From Bog-532 sp963732345 (lineage in GTDB: Bacteria; Actinomycetota; Actinomycetes; Streptosporangiales; Streptosporangiaceae): DNA of 64,000 nt. This document shows positions 29,120-37,891 of the stretch, in pieces. The notes beneath the pieces were generated by a model. It searched no databases. It saw nothing but the letters and a program-made list of their open reading frames with translations, and had not been told where the DNA came from. The DNA lies in assembly GCA_963732345.1 (NCBI GenBank), contig CAVSZI010000013.1, positions 124,001 through 188,000 of the forward strand, read 5' to 3'. How positions within the stretch are numbered: position 1 is the first letter of the stretch; every line of letters starts with the position of its first letter. Both the position numbers and the translations under genes were made by a program.

Positions 29120-29131
29120 TCAAATTGCTTT

Positions 29132-29215
29132 AACGCAACGAACCCGCGTTGTTAACTTCAACGCAACAAGCCCGTCTTGTTAACTTTGACGTAGCGAGCC
29201 CGTATTGTTTATAAA
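29132..29215. repeat. Three-copy 28-bp tandem repeat array, likely operator
   Basis: Units start at 29132, 29160 and 29188. Copy 1 is AACGCAACGAACCCGCGTTG plus TTAACTTC; copy 2 differs by A/G and GTC changes, copy 3 more. Copy 1 contains the inverted repeat CAACG-N6-CGTTG, and each later copy keeps a weaker CAA...TTG form. G+C is far below the window average. Placed between the divergent small genes and phaC, it looks like cooperative regulator sites. Confidence 0.75.
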
Positions 29216-29583
29216 TTGCAGGTGCCTTTCAAGTTACGTAAATCGCTGCCGTTTCGCGGCTCAGCCAGCAGGTCACGAACCGACGACCTGGGCGTCCGCG
29301 GCACCACGGAGTTTGGCCGGTGGCTCGTGCCGCGCGAAGGGCCGCAGCGTTCACTCAGCTCACAGCGTCACCGATCGACTCATACGTTCTGGCCAGCTGT
29401 ACGTCCTGGCCGGTCCACTCAAGAGGACAAACGTCCCGCGGTTGTCGGGCCCGTTGACTCTTCGGGTACCCAGGTCACCATGGTCTAGTAAAGCAAGCAG
29501 TAATGGCTGGCTCCGGCGGCATCCCCGCCCCTGAACGAGGTATAGCCATTTGGAATCTGCGGACGAGAAGGACGTGATCACCG
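29216..29583. other. phaC upstream region, no gene seen
   Basis: About 370 bases between the repeat array and phaC. Open frames exist on both strands but none has a start signal or recognisable product. It probably contains the phaC promoter and leader. The phaC ribosome-binding site is GAAGGA at about 29568. Confidence 0.45.
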
Positions 29584-31425
29584 ATGGCTGCTGTAACACC
29601 TGACGACCAGAGCAAGAACAAGACTGTTGATGGCCAGAGCAAGACTGTAAAACCTGACGACCAGAGCAAGAACAAGACGCAACCGAAGAGTGGATCAGCG
29701 AACCAGAACGTCGCTGAGGCCGCCGACAGGGCCGAAGTCGCTGAGGCCGCCGACAGGGCCGAAGAGGCAGTCGGCTCGCTGGACTTCCTCCTGCCCGACG
29801 GCACGGTGGGCCTCATGCGCCGGTTCTGGCCGGACCCCACCCTGGCGCGCTGGGCGATCAAACTGGCCAGCCAGCCGGCGGTCGTCGCGGGCCAAGCCGC
29901 CAAGCTGTCCGCCGACCTCGCCAACATCGCGGCAGGCGGCTCGGATATTGCTCCGGAGCGCCGGGACCGCCGGTTCGCAGATCCGGCGTGGATGTCGAAC
30001 CCGCTGCTCAAGCGCACGGTTCAGACGTACCTGGCCCTCGGCGGGACCGCCGAGACCCTGCTCGCCGACGCCTCGCTGGACTGGCGGGACAATACCCGCC
30101 TGAAGTTCGTGCTGGTGAACCTCATCGCCGCGTCCGCGCCCAGCAACAACCCATTCCTCAGCCCGGACGCGTGGAAGGCGGCCATCGACACGGGCGGCAT
30201 GAGCCTCGTCCGCGGTCTGCGCGCCTTTGTGTCCGACATGTCCTCTACCCCGCACATCCCGACCATGGTGAAGCCCGACGCGTTCACCATCGGCAAGGAC
30301 ATCGCGGTGACGCCGGGCTCGGTGGTGGCCCGGACGGACGTCTTCGAACTCATCCAGTACAAGCCGAGCACGCCGACCGTGCGCGAGTTCCCGCTGCTCA
30401 TGGTCCCGCCGATGATCAACAAGTACTACATCACCGATCTGACGCCCGGCCGGAGCATGCTCGAGTTCTTCGTCGCGCAGGGTTACCAGGTGTTCGTGTG
30501 CTCCTGGCGGAACCCCGGCCGGGAGGCGAGGAACTGGGATGTGAACACCTACGGTGAGGCCATCGTGGACGGGATGGGCATAGCCCGGGAAATCACGAAG
30601 TCCCCCAAGATCAACGTCATCGGCCTGTGCGCCGGCGGCATCATGACCTCCATGGTCGCCTCGCACCTGAGCGCCACCGGGCGGCTCGATGAGATCTCCA
30701 GCCTGTGCCTGGGCGTGACGCTGCTGGACATGACGCAGGCGGGCACGACCGTCTCGCTGATGGACGAGAACACGGCCGCGGTGTCGACCCTCGCCTCCCG
30801 CGTCCGCGGCTACATGGACGGGGGCTCGCTCGCCGAGATTTTCGCCTGGCTCCGGCCCAATGACCTGGTCTGGAACTACTGGGTCAACAACTACCTGAAG
30901 GGAAAGCCGCCGCCCGCGTTCGACATCCTCTACTGGAACGCCGACACGACCAGGATGCCCGCCGCCCTGCACCGCAATTTCATCGAGATCGCCATGGCCA
31001 ACGCGCTGACCAAGTCCGGTGCCACCAGCATGCTCACCACCCCGGTTGATCTTTCCAAGATCGACCTCGACACCTACGTCGTGGCCGGAATCGACGACCA
31101 CATCTCGCCCTGGCCGTCGGCCTATCGCGCCACCCAGATGCTGGGCGGCGAGAAGCGGTTCGTGCTCTCCAACAGCGGCCACATCGCCGCCATGGTCAAC
31201 CCGCCGACGAACCCGAAGGCCACCTTCCGGGTCGGGACCAGCACCCCGCCCGACCACAAGGAATGGCTGGCGCAGGCCGAGACGGTCCAGGGCAGCTGGT
31301 GGCCTGACTACACCACCTGGCTGGAAAGCCGCAGCGGCGGCATGAAGGATGCCCCCAAGAAGCTGGGCGACGCGAAGTTCCCGCCGCTGGACGACGCGCC
31401 CGGGACCTACGTCCTGGAGCGGTAG
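29584..31425 (+). CDS. phaC: Poly(3-hydroxyalkanoate) synthase, class I-like
   Basis: 613 aa. Polymerises 3-hydroxyacyl-CoA, mainly 3-hydroxybutyryl-CoA for this class, at the granule surface. Residues 1-60 are a hydrophilic extension with internal repeats (DDQSKNKT twice, AEAADRAE twice). The PhaC N domain spans about 100-270 and the alpha/beta-hydrolase core about 270-600. The lipase-box-like GLCAGG holds nucleophile Cys349; Asp505 (GIDDH) and His533 (NSGHIAAMVNPP) complete the triad, with the same 28-residue Asp-His spacing as in Cupriavidus PhaC. No phaE or phaR subunit gene is nearby, which fits class I. A strong hairpin terminator follows at 31437. Thiolase and reductase genes lie within 10 kb. 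Confidence 0.93.
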   Translation: MAAVTPDDQSKNKTVDGQSKTVKPDDQSKNKTQPKSGSANQNVAEAADRAEVAEAADRAEEAVGSLDFLLPDGTVGLMRRFWPDPTLARWAIKLASQPAVVAGQAAKLSADLANIAAGGSDIAPERRDRRFADPAWMSNPLLKRTVQTYLALGGTAETLLADASLDWRDNTRLKFVLVNLIAASAPSNNPFLSPDAWKAAIDTGGMSLVRGLRAFVSDMSSTPHIPTMVKPDAFTIGKDIAVTPGSVVARTDVFELIQYKPSTPTVREFPLLMVPPMINKYYITDLTPGRSMLEFFVAQGYQVFVCSWRNPGREARNWDVNTYGEAIVDGMGIAREITKSPKINVIGLCAGGIMTSMVASHLSATGRLDEISSLCLGVTLLDMTQAGTTVSLMDENTAAVSTLASRVRGYMDGGSLAEIFAWLRPNDLVWNYWVNNYLKGKPPPAFDILYWNADTTRMPAALHRNFIEIAMANALTKSGATSMLTTPVDLSKIDLDTYVVAGIDDHISPWPSAYRATQMLGGEKRFVLSNSGHIAAMVNPPTNPKATFRVGTSTPPDHKEWLAQAETVQGSWWPDYTTWLESRSGGMKDAPKKLGDAKFPPLDDAPGTYVLER

Positions 31426-31436
31426 GCAACGGATGT

Positions 31437-31468
31437 GGCCCGGCACCGGGGGAGGCTGGTGCCGGGCC
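31437..31468 (+). terminator. Hairpin terminator after phaC
   Basis: Perfect 11-bp stem GGCCCGGCACC / GGTGCCGGGCC around a 10-base loop, 12 bases past the phaC stop. There is no T-run, as is usual in high-G+C actinobacteria. Confidence 0.75.
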
Positions 31469-31628
31469 CCGTCATGCCGGGAGTGCGATTCTGCCCGAAC
31501 GGACGTGCTGCGGGTTCTCCGCCGGCCGTGGCATGTCCGCCGAACGGGCCCCGCCGGGGGGCGACTCCCAGCAGGGCCCGTTCGGGCCGGAAAAGATGGG
31601 GCCTTGAGGGGCCGCTCATCCTGCGGCG

Positions 31629-31916
31629 TTATCCCTCGCGGAACTGGACGCCGAACCCGCCGCGCGGGTAGTGCCACTTCAGGGCGCCGGGAGCGGCGAC
31701 GGCGAGGCAGGTGCCGCACTCCAGGCAGGCGGCGTACTCCACCGAGATCGTCCCGTCGGGTTCCTCGGCGTAGACGTGGGCCGGGCAGCACGCCACGATG
31801 GCCCGGCCGGTTCCGGTGGCCTTGGCGATCGCCTGGTTGACCTCGATGTGGCTCTCCTCCTCGTCGAGGTTGAACCGGTTCTTGGCCAGCCGATCGGGGA
31901 CGGACAGTGGTTTCAT
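31629..31916 (-). CDS. fixX: Ferredoxin-like protein FixX
   Basis: 95 aa, electron carrier of the FixABCX complex. C-terminal CLECGTC plus the single upstream Cys of CCPAH supply four ligands for one [4Fe-4S] cluster. The fourth Cys of the CxxC motif is Ala (CLAVAAP), consistent with a one-cluster FixX rather than a defect. It ends with the family signature WHYPRGGFGVQFREG. Its ATG overlaps the fixC stop by four bases, so the two are translationally coupled. Last gene of the minus-strand run acyl-CoA dehydrogenase-fixA-fixB-fixC-fixX. Confidence 0.92.
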   Translation of the reverse strand: MKPLSVPDRLAKNRFNLDEEESHIEVNQAIAKATGTGRAIVACCPAHVYAEEPDGTISVEYAACLECGTCLAVAAPGALKWHYPRGGFGVQFREG

Positions 31917-33247
31917 AGCGCGCGCCCTCCTGCGATGCCGTCGCTGACCAGTTGCCTCATCTTCAGCGGGGAATGGGCCAGCGCCCGGCGGGCGACGCTC
32001 AGCAGATGCCGGCGGGGCTGGGTGTCGAGGCTGAAGGCGCCGTACAGCACGTCGGCGAGCAGCTCGCCGTACTGTTTGTACATGCGCTCGCGTTCGAGGA
32101 AGGCGGGGGCCTTCGCGTAGGTCTTCATGTCCTGGCCGGCGTAGGAGGCGAAGAACTTTTCCCGGTAGCCGGCCAGGCCTGCCTTGGAGGTGTCTTTCTT
32201 CTCCAGGGCGGCGCCGATGCCCTCGGCGGCGGCGGCGGCCGAGGCGACCGCGAGGTCCATCCCGCGCACAGTCAGGCCGGTGTTGAGGGTCAGGCCGGCC
32301 GCGTCACCGATGACGACCATGCCGTCCATGGTGATCTCGCCGATCATCTTCATGCCGCCTTCGGCGACCAGGTGGCAGCCGTACTCGGCCAGCTCGCCGC
32401 CTTCGAGGTAGGGGGCGATGAACCGGTGCTCGAGGAAGTGATCGAAGACGTCGGTGACGACCTTCCCCTGGGCGGTCAGGTCGTCCAGGCGGACGACCAC
32501 GCCGACGGACAGCGAATCGGTGTTGGTGTAGAGGAAACCGCCGCCGCCCACGCCCTCGGTGCAGTCGCCGACCACGGCGAGGGCCGCGCCCTCGTCACCG
32601 GTCAGGTTGAACCGGGCCTCGATGGTCTCCCGGGGCAGCGAGACCACCGACTTGACCCCGACCGCGAGGTGGTTCAGCGGCTGCTTCTGCCGGAGCCCCG
32701 CCTCCTGGGCGATGAAGGAGTTCACGCCGTCGGCGGCGACGACTACCCGGGACCGCAGTTCGTCGTCGCCGGCCTGGACGCCGACGACCCGCTTCCCGGC
32801 CGCGCCGTTGGCGCCGTTAGCCGGGGCGTCCTCGGTCAGCACCCGGTCCACGCGCACGCCCGGCATGACGGTGACGCCGGCCTCCTCGCATTTTTCGGCC
32901 AGCCAGGGGTCCAGCCTGGCCCGCAGCACGGTGACCGCGTTGACCGGGTCGGCCAGGCGCGTGTCCTGGTAGTCGATACCGACGGAGCTGGTGGCGTTGA
33001 GGAACGTGACGCAGTTACGGGTGATCCGCCGCTCGACCGGGGCCTCGTCCAGGAAGCCGGGAAAGACCTCCTGGATGCCCCGGGAGTACAGCACGCCGCC
33101 GGACAGGTTCTTCGCGCCGGGGGCCTCCCCCCGCTCGATCAGCAGGACCTCACGCCCCCGCTGGGCGAGCTGGTAGGCGGCGACGCAGCCGGCGATCCCG
33201 GCGCCGACGACGATGACGTCGAAGTCGGGCTCAGCTGTTTCTGTCAT
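31913..33247 (-). CDS. fixC: Electron-transfer flavoprotein:quinone oxidoreductase FixC
   Basis: 444 aa FAD protein. The N-terminal Rossmann motif VVGAGIAGCVAAYQLAQRG (about 11-29) is followed by ERG and a VVIGDAAGLTLN FAD motif (about 290-302). GMDLAVASAAAAAEGIG lies in the quinone-proximal helix region. It passes electrons from the FixAB flavoprotein to quinone together with FixX. The start at 33247 lies 20 bases after the fixB stop. Residues 130-145 contain an Ala/Gly/Asn-rich insertion (NGANGAAGK), a loop extension. Confidence 0.93.
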   Translation of the reverse strand: MTETAEPDFDVIVVGAGIAGCVAAYQLAQRGREVLLIERGEAPGAKNLSGGVLYSRGIQEVFPGFLDEAPVERRITRNCVTFLNATSSVGIDYQDTRLADPVNAVTVLRARLDPWLAEKCEEAGVTVMPGVRVDRVLTEDAPANGANGAAGKRVVGVQAGDDELRSRVVVAADGVNSFIAQEAGLRQKQPLNHLAVGVKSVVSLPRETIEARFNLTGDEGAALAVVGDCTEGVGGGGFLYTNTDSLSVGVVVRLDDLTAQGKVVTDVFDHFLEHRFIAPYLEGGELAEYGCHLVAEGGMKMIGEITMDGMVVIGDAAGLTLNTGLTVRGMDLAVASAAAAAEGIGAALEKKDTSKAGLAGYREKFFASYAGQDMKTYAKAPAFLERERMYKQYGELLADVLYGAFSLDTQPRRHLLSVARRALAHSPLKMRQLVSDGIAGGRAL

Positions 33248-33267
33248 GTCGCACCGTTATCCGTCGT

Positions 33268-34188
33268 CTATTTGAGGGCGCTGGTGATCGCCGGCACCAG
33301 CTCGTAGAGGTCGCCGACGAGACCGTAGTCGGCCTGGGTGAACACCGCGGCGTTCGGGTCGGAATTGATCGCCACGATCGTCTCCGCCCCCACCACGCCG
33401 ACCATGTGCTGCAGCTGGCCGGAGATCCCGACCGCGAGGTAGAGCTGCGGGGTGATACGGGCCCCCGAGCTGCCGATGTAGCGGTCCTTGCCCATCCAGT
33501 TGAGGCCCTCGGCCACCGGGCGTGAACAGGCGATCTCGGCCTGGACGGCCCCGGCGAGCGTGTCGATCAGCGCGAGGTCTTCCTTGGCCTTGAGGCCGCG
33601 GCCGACGCCGATCACGCGCCGCGCCGCGTTGAGGTCGACCTGTTCGAAATCGGACATGTTGGTCTCGAGCACGGTCAGGCCGTACGGCGTGCCGGAGACC
33701 TCCTCGATGGGCACTCCGTCACCGCTGGCCGCGGGGACGGAACCGCCGTCCAGCAGCAGGGCGACCGGCCCGGAAATCTCGACGGTCTCGTCGGAGATGT
33801 CGCCGTACACGGCGTTCAGGACGGTGGTCTTGTCCTTGTCCAGAGCGACCGAACGGGCCCCGGTCAGCACCGCGGCCCGCAGACGGGCGGCGGCGGCGCC
33901 GAGCAGCACCCGGTCGGCGGGGTTGCGGCCGCTGAGCACGACGCGGGGCGGGTCGGCCGCGACGGCCTCGGCGACCGCCTGGGCGCTGGCTTCGGCGGGG
34001 GATCCCTCCGGCGCGCCGCACCAGACCACCCGGTCGACGCCGCTCGCCGCCACCACCTCGGCCACCGGCCGGGGCCCGGCGACGACCGCCGCGACCTGCC
34101 CGGCGGGGCCGCCCAGGTCGCGCGCGACCGTGATCAGGTCGCCGATCGCCGGCTGCTCCGCGACGACGATCCAGGCATTGACGCTCAC
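33268..34188 (-). CDS. fixB: Electron transfer flavoprotein alpha subunit FixB
   Basis: 306 aa from the GTG at 34188 (VSVNAWIVVAEQP), which has GAGAGGA upstream; a longer frame to 34239 is Arg-rich and non-coding. N-terminal ETF fold, then the C-terminal FAD-binding ETF_alpha domain with VIGVGRGLKAKED, GSSGARITPQLYLAVGISGQ and VAINSDPNAAVFTQADYGLV. Forms a heterodimer with FixA. Overall length and motifs are normal. 47 bases separate it from fixA. Confidence 0.93.
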   Translation of the reverse strand: MSVNAWIVVAEQPAIGDLITVARDLGGPAGQVAAVVAGPRPVAEVVAASGVDRVVWCGAPEGSPAEASAQAVAEAVAADPPRVVLSGRNPADRVLLGAAAARLRAAVLTGARSVALDKDKTTVLNAVYGDISDETVEISGPVALLLDGGSVPAASGDGVPIEEVSGTPYGLTVLETNMSDFEQVDLNAARRVIGVGRGLKAKEDLALIDTLAGAVQAEIACSRPVAEGLNWMGKDRYIGSSGARITPQLYLAVGISGQLQHMVGVVGAETIVAINSDPNAAVFTQADYGLVGDLYELVPAITSALK

Positions 34189-34235
34189 TGTGGAGTCCTC
34201 TCTCATCCTGCGGGCCCGGCGGGCCCGGCGAGCCG

Positions 34236-35012
34236 TCACAGCGCGCCCACTTCGCGCAGCGCCTTGACGAGCTCGGCGGCGGCTGCGGCGGGGTCGGTCG
34301 TGTCCAGGATCTGGTTCTTGCGCTCCTTGCGCGCCGGGCGGGCCCGGCCGGTGACCGTCATGACCGCGCTCTGCGCGGGCACATCCAGCGCCGCGAGGTC
34401 CACATGCTCCACCGGCTTCTTGCCCGCGGCCAGCAGTTCCTTCATGCCGGGCACGCGCGGCACCGTGGCATCCGCGGAGGTGGCCAGCACGGCGGGACCG
34501 GAAATCTCCAGCACCTGCGTGCCGCCCGGGATCGCGCGCGTCACGCGCAGCGCGCCGGCCTGGCCGGTCACCGTGGTCACTTCAGCCAGGGCGGGCCAGC
34601 CGAGCTCGCCGGCCAGCACGGTCGGCACCATCTTGGCCGCCACGTCCACCGACGAGTCACCGGTGACGACCAGGTCCACGTCGCCGATGTGACGGACCGC
34701 CCCGGCGACCACCGCGGCCAGCTCGGCCTGCCCGGCGCCCTTGAGTGAGTCATCCTCGATGACGACGACCCGGTTCAGGCCGCGGGCGAGGGCGGCCTTG
34801 CACGCGAGGGGCGTGCCGACGCCCTTGGCCCCGGCCGTCACACCGATCAGCTCGGCCCCAGTGGCCTCGGCGAGACCACGCCCCAGCTCGATGGCCACGG
34901 GGTCATAGGTGCTGATCCCGGGCCGGGCCCGGCTCCAGTCCACGGTGCCGTCGGGGCGGACGGTGGCTTCCTCCGGGTCGCTGGTCCACTTGTAGGCGAC
35001 CACAATCTTCAT
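34236..35012 (-). CDS. fixA: Electron transfer flavoprotein beta subunit FixA
   Basis: 258 aa from the ATG at 35012 (MKIVVAYKWTSDPEEATVRP), with CAGGAGGAG seven bases upstream; the in-frame extension to 35129 is low-complexity. ETF beta fold with an AMP/FAD-binding region: TAGAKGVGTPLACKAALARG, then VVTGDSSVD and VLAGELGWPALAEV. In bifurcating FixAB a second FAD sits in this subunit; the sequence alone does not prove bifurcation here. 94 bases downstream of the acyl-CoA dehydrogenase. Confidence 0.92.
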   Translation of the reverse strand: MKIVVAYKWTSDPEEATVRPDGTVDWSRARPGISTYDPVAIELGRGLAEATGAELIGVTAGAKGVGTPLACKAALARGLNRVVVIEDDSLKGAGQAELAAVVAGAVRHIGDVDLVVTGDSSVDVAAKMVPTVLAGELGWPALAEVTTVTGQAGALRVTRAIPGGTQVLEISGPAVLATSADATVPRVPGMKELLAAGKKPVEHVDLAALDVPAQSAVMTVTGRARPARKERKNQILDTTDPAAAAAELVKALREVGAL

Positions 35013-35106
35013 AGCGCTCCTCCTGGCGGCGGCCACCGCGGCACGTGGGCGCGATGACGCTGCTTTCCTGGGCTTTGCTGTCGCGCCGGCCCTGGGCCGG
35101 CCATCA

Positions 35107-36249
35107 TTACCGGAGGGCGGCGCGCGCAATCACCATACGCTGGACCTCAGAGGTGCCCTCGTAAATCTCGGTGATCTTGGCGTCGCGGTAGTGCCGCTCG
35201 ACCGGATAGCTTTCGGTGTAGCCGTATCCGCCGTGGATCTGAATGGCCTTGCCGGCGACCCGGGTGGCCGTCTCGGAGGCGAACAGCTTGGCCATCGCGC
35301 CCTCGGTGGAGTAGGGCAGGCCGCGGTCGATGTTGGAGGCGGCCCGGTAGACCAGCAGCCGGGCGGCGTCGATCTCCGTGGCCATGTCGGCGAGCATCCA
35401 CTGAATGGCCTGCAGGGTCGCGATCGGCTTACCGAACTGGATGCGCTCCTTCGCGTACGCGACGGCCGCGTCCAGGGCCGCCTGGGCGATGCCCAGCGCC
35501 TGCGCGCCGATCCCGATCCGCCCGCCGTCGAGCGTCTGCATGGCGATCTTGAAGCCCTCGCCCTCCTGCCCCAGCAGCGCGTCCCTCGGCACCAGGCAGT
35601 TGGTGAAGTACAGCGGCGGCGTGCTGGACCCGCGGATCCCGAGCTTGTGCTCGGCCTCGCCGACGGAGAACCCCGGAGTGTCCCGTTCGACGATGAAGGC
35701 GCTCATCCCGCGGGTGCCCTTCGCGTCCGGGTCGGACTTGGCGAAGACGATATAGACCTCGGCGAAGGGGGCGTTGGAGATGAAGATCTTCGAACCGTTC
35801 AGGACGTAGGAGTCGTCCTTGAGCACCGCCGTGCACGTGCCGGCCGCGGCGTCGGTCCCGGCGGCGGGCTCGGTCAGGGCGAACGCGCCCAGGCGGCGGC
35901 CGGAGGCCATGTCGGGGAGGTACTTGTCCTTCTGGGCCTGGTTCCCGAATTTGTAAATGGGGAACGTGGCCAGCGTGGTGTGCGCGGTCATGATGACACT
36001 CGTGGTCGCACACGCCCGCGCCACTTCCTCCAGCGCGATCATGTAGCTCACGTAGTCCGTCCCGGCCCCGCCGTATTCCTCCGGGTAAGGCATTCCCATG
36101 AGGTTCATGCCGGCCATTTTCGGGAGAACTTCCTCGGGGAAGCGGTGGTCACGGTCGATCTCTCCCGCTACCGGGGCCAGTTCGGCTTCGGCGAACTCCC
36201 TTACCGTCTCGCGCACCAGTTGTTGCTCGTCGGTCAGCTCGAAGTCCAT
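35107..36249 (-). CDS. Acyl-CoA dehydrogenase
   Basis: 380 aa, complete three-domain fold. FAD-binding FALTEPAAGTDAAAG (about 123-137), WxxG-like KIFISNAPFAEVYIVFAK, GFKIAMQTLDGGRIGIGAQA, and a C-terminal QIHGGYGYTESYPVERHYRD with IYEGTSE, whose Glu is the catalytic base in the short-chain group. Oxidises acyl-CoA to enoyl-CoA and hands electrons to ETF, here most likely FixAB encoded just downstream. The ATG at 36249 has GGGAGGTG upstream. First gene of the minus-strand operon, divergent to the thiolase. Chain-length preference (butyryl-like) is inferred from context. Confidence 0.92.
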   Translation of the reverse strand: MDFELTDEQQLVRETVREFAEAELAPVAGEIDRDHRFPEEVLPKMAGMNLMGMPYPEEYGGAGTDYVSYMIALEEVARACATTSVIMTAHTTLATFPIYKFGNQAQKDKYLPDMASGRRLGAFALTEPAAGTDAAAGTCTAVLKDDSYVLNGSKIFISNAPFAEVYIVFAKSDPDAKGTRGMSAFIVERDTPGFSVGEAEHKLGIRGSSTPPLYFTNCLVPRDALLGQEGEGFKIAMQTLDGGRIGIGAQALGIAQAALDAAVAYAKERIQFGKPIATLQAIQWMLADMATEIDAARLLVYRAASNIDRGLPYSTEGAMAKLFASETATRVAGKAIQIHGGYGYTESYPVERHYRDAKITEIYEGTSEVQRMVIARAALR

Positions 36250-36619
36250 GTAATGGGCACCTCCCAGAATTGCCGGCCGTACCGGCCTGATTAAAATTCA
36301 GAATTGAATTTATTAGGCCCGGCACCGGGAGAATTAATTCCCCGCATACCTGGCACCAACAATAAAGCCTAAATTAATTCGGCCGGCCGCCGGTCACGTA
36401 GGGCCGAAGGTCCCGATCATGCGGGCCGGCCGGCCAGAAGGTGCCGCAGGCCGAGGGTCTTGCAGCGCGGGACGTTCGGCCTCTTGCCGCGGGGCGAGGT
36501 CTGAATAAGGCTCAGGACAGCATCTGCGTGAAGAGCTTCCTGGCTGCGAGCCGGTCTGCCGGACCTAACCGGGCAGATCTGGGCAGGCCACGGCGGCCTG
36601 AACAGGTAAGGGGAACGTT
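36250..36619. promoter_or_regulatory. Divergent promoter region, acyl-CoA dehydrogenase / thiolase
   Basis: 370 bases with an unusually AT-rich core at 36285-36380. It contains several AATT-containing half sites (CAGAATTGAATTTATTA, AGAATTAATTCC, CTAAATTAATTCGG), the last two sharing AATTAATTC. These repeated sites between divergent fatty-acid genes suggest a TetR- or MarR-type operator. Specific promoter elements cannot be assigned. Confidence 0.5.
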
Positions 36620-37807
36620 ATGACCGAACAGAACGATGTGGTGGTGCTGTCCGGCACCCGGACGGCCATCGGCCGGTATGGCGGCGGTCTCAAGGACGTC
36701 CCGCCGTGCGACCTGGCGGCGACGGTGGTCCGCGAGGCGGTACGGCGGTCCTCCGTCGACCCGGAGGACTTCGGCCACGCGGTCTTCGGCAATGTGATTC
36801 ACACCGAGGTCAGGGACATGTACCTGAGCCGGGTCGCCGCGGTCAACGGCGGCCTTCCGGTGGAAGTGCCGGCTCTCACGGTGAACCGGCTGTGCGGCAG
36901 CGGGCTGCAGGCCATCGTGTCGGCCGCGCAGATGATCACGCTGGGCGACAACGAGGTCGCGGTGGCCGGCGGGGCCGAGTCGATGAGCCGTGGCCAGTAC
37001 TGGGTGCCGGGCTTGCGCTGGGGCCAGCGGATGGGCGACGGCAAGGTTATCGACGCGGTGGTCGGCGGGCTGTCCGACCCGTTCTCTGCCTGCCACATGG
37101 GCGTGACGGCGGAGAACGTGGCCCAGGACTACGGCATCTCCCGCGAGGATCAGGACGCGCTGGCGGTCGAAAGCCACCACCGGGCCGCGGCGGCGACGGC
37201 GGCGCACTACTTCGACGAGCAGATCACGCCCATCCCGGTCACCGTCAAGAAGAAGACCGTCGACATCGTGACCGACGAGCATTTCCGGGCGGATGCCAGC
37301 CTGGAGTCCATGGCCCGGCTGCGCCCGGCGTTCGCCAAGGAGGGCACGGTGACCGCCGGTAACGCCTCGGGCATGAACGACGCGGCGGCCGCCGTCGTGC
37401 TGGCCAGCAGCGCGTACGCCAGCCGGCACGGCCTGCAGCCGATGGCCCGCCTGGTCGCTTACAGCCACGCGGCCGTCGAGCCCAGGGTCATGGGCATGGG
37501 CCCGGTGCCGGCCATCCGGAAGATCCTGGAGAAGACCGGGCTGAAGCTCGACGAGATCGATCTGTTCGAGGTGAACGAGGCCTTCGCGGCCCAGGCCCTC
37601 GCCGTCATCCGCGAGCTCGGCCTACCCATGGACCGGACCAACCCCAACGGCAGCGGCATCTCGCTGGGGCACCCGGTCGCCGCCACCGGCGCCGTCCTGA
37701 CCGTCAAGGCGCTGTACGAGCTCAAGCGCGTCGGTGGCCGGTACGCGCTGGTGACGATGTGCATCGGCGGCGGGCAGGGCATCGCCGCGATCTTCGAGCG
37801 CCTGTAA
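36620..37807 (+). CDS. phaA: Acetyl-CoA C-acetyltransferase (thiolase)
   Basis: 395 aa. Condenses two acetyl-CoA or cleaves 3-ketoacyl-CoA. Catalytic Cys92 (NRLCGSG), His351 (GHPVAATG) and Cys381 (MCIGGGQG) are all present, with NEAFAAQ for substrate binding. The ATG at 36620 has AAGGGGA five bases upstream. Length and motifs match the biosynthetic PhaA/AtoB group, and phaC lies 5 kb away; a beta-oxidation role is also possible given the divergent acyl-CoA dehydrogenase. It ends at a strong hairpin shared with acuC. Confidence 0.9.
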   Translation: MTEQNDVVVLSGTRTAIGRYGGGLKDVPPCDLAATVVREAVRRSSVDPEDFGHAVFGNVIHTEVRDMYLSRVAAVNGGLPVEVPALTVNRLCGSGLQAIVSAAQMITLGDNEVAVAGGAESMSRGQYWVPGLRWGQRMGDGKVIDAVVGGLSDPFSACHMGVTAENVAQDYGISREDQDALAVESHHRAAAATAAHYFDEQITPIPVTVKKKTVDIVTDEHFRADASLESMARLRPAFAKEGTVTAGNASGMNDAAAAVVLASSAYASRHGLQPMARLVAYSHAAVEPRVMGMGPVPAIRKILEKTGLKLDEIDLFEVNEAFAAQALAVIRELGLPMDRTNPNGSGISLGHPVAATGAVLTVKALYELKRVGGRYALVTMCIGGGQGIAAIFERL

Positions 37808-37841
37808 CAGGCAGAGTAAGCGGGCACTGTAAGCGGACGGG

Positions 37842-37873
37842 AGCGCCCCCGCGGCCGAGGCCGCGGGGGCGCT
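37842..37873. terminator. Bidirectional hairpin terminator
   Basis: AGCGCCCCCGCGGC / GCCGCGGGGGCGCT, a 14-bp perfect stem with a four-base loop, followed by TTTC on the plus strand. It lies between the convergent thiolase and acuC genes and can serve both. Confidence 0.85.
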
Positions 37874-37891
37874 TTCGGTCTGGTTCCGCCG

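Noticed and set aside
31695..31755. FixX missing the fourth Cys of a CxxCxxCxxxC motif, considered a defect
   Set aside because: Single-cluster FixX takes its fourth ligand from the upstream CPAH Cys, which is present.
29695..31791. 698-codon open frame antisense to phaC
   Set aside because: Perfect PhaC triad and domains on the plus strand; the minus frame is an Arg/Gly/His-rich shadow caused by high third-position G+C.
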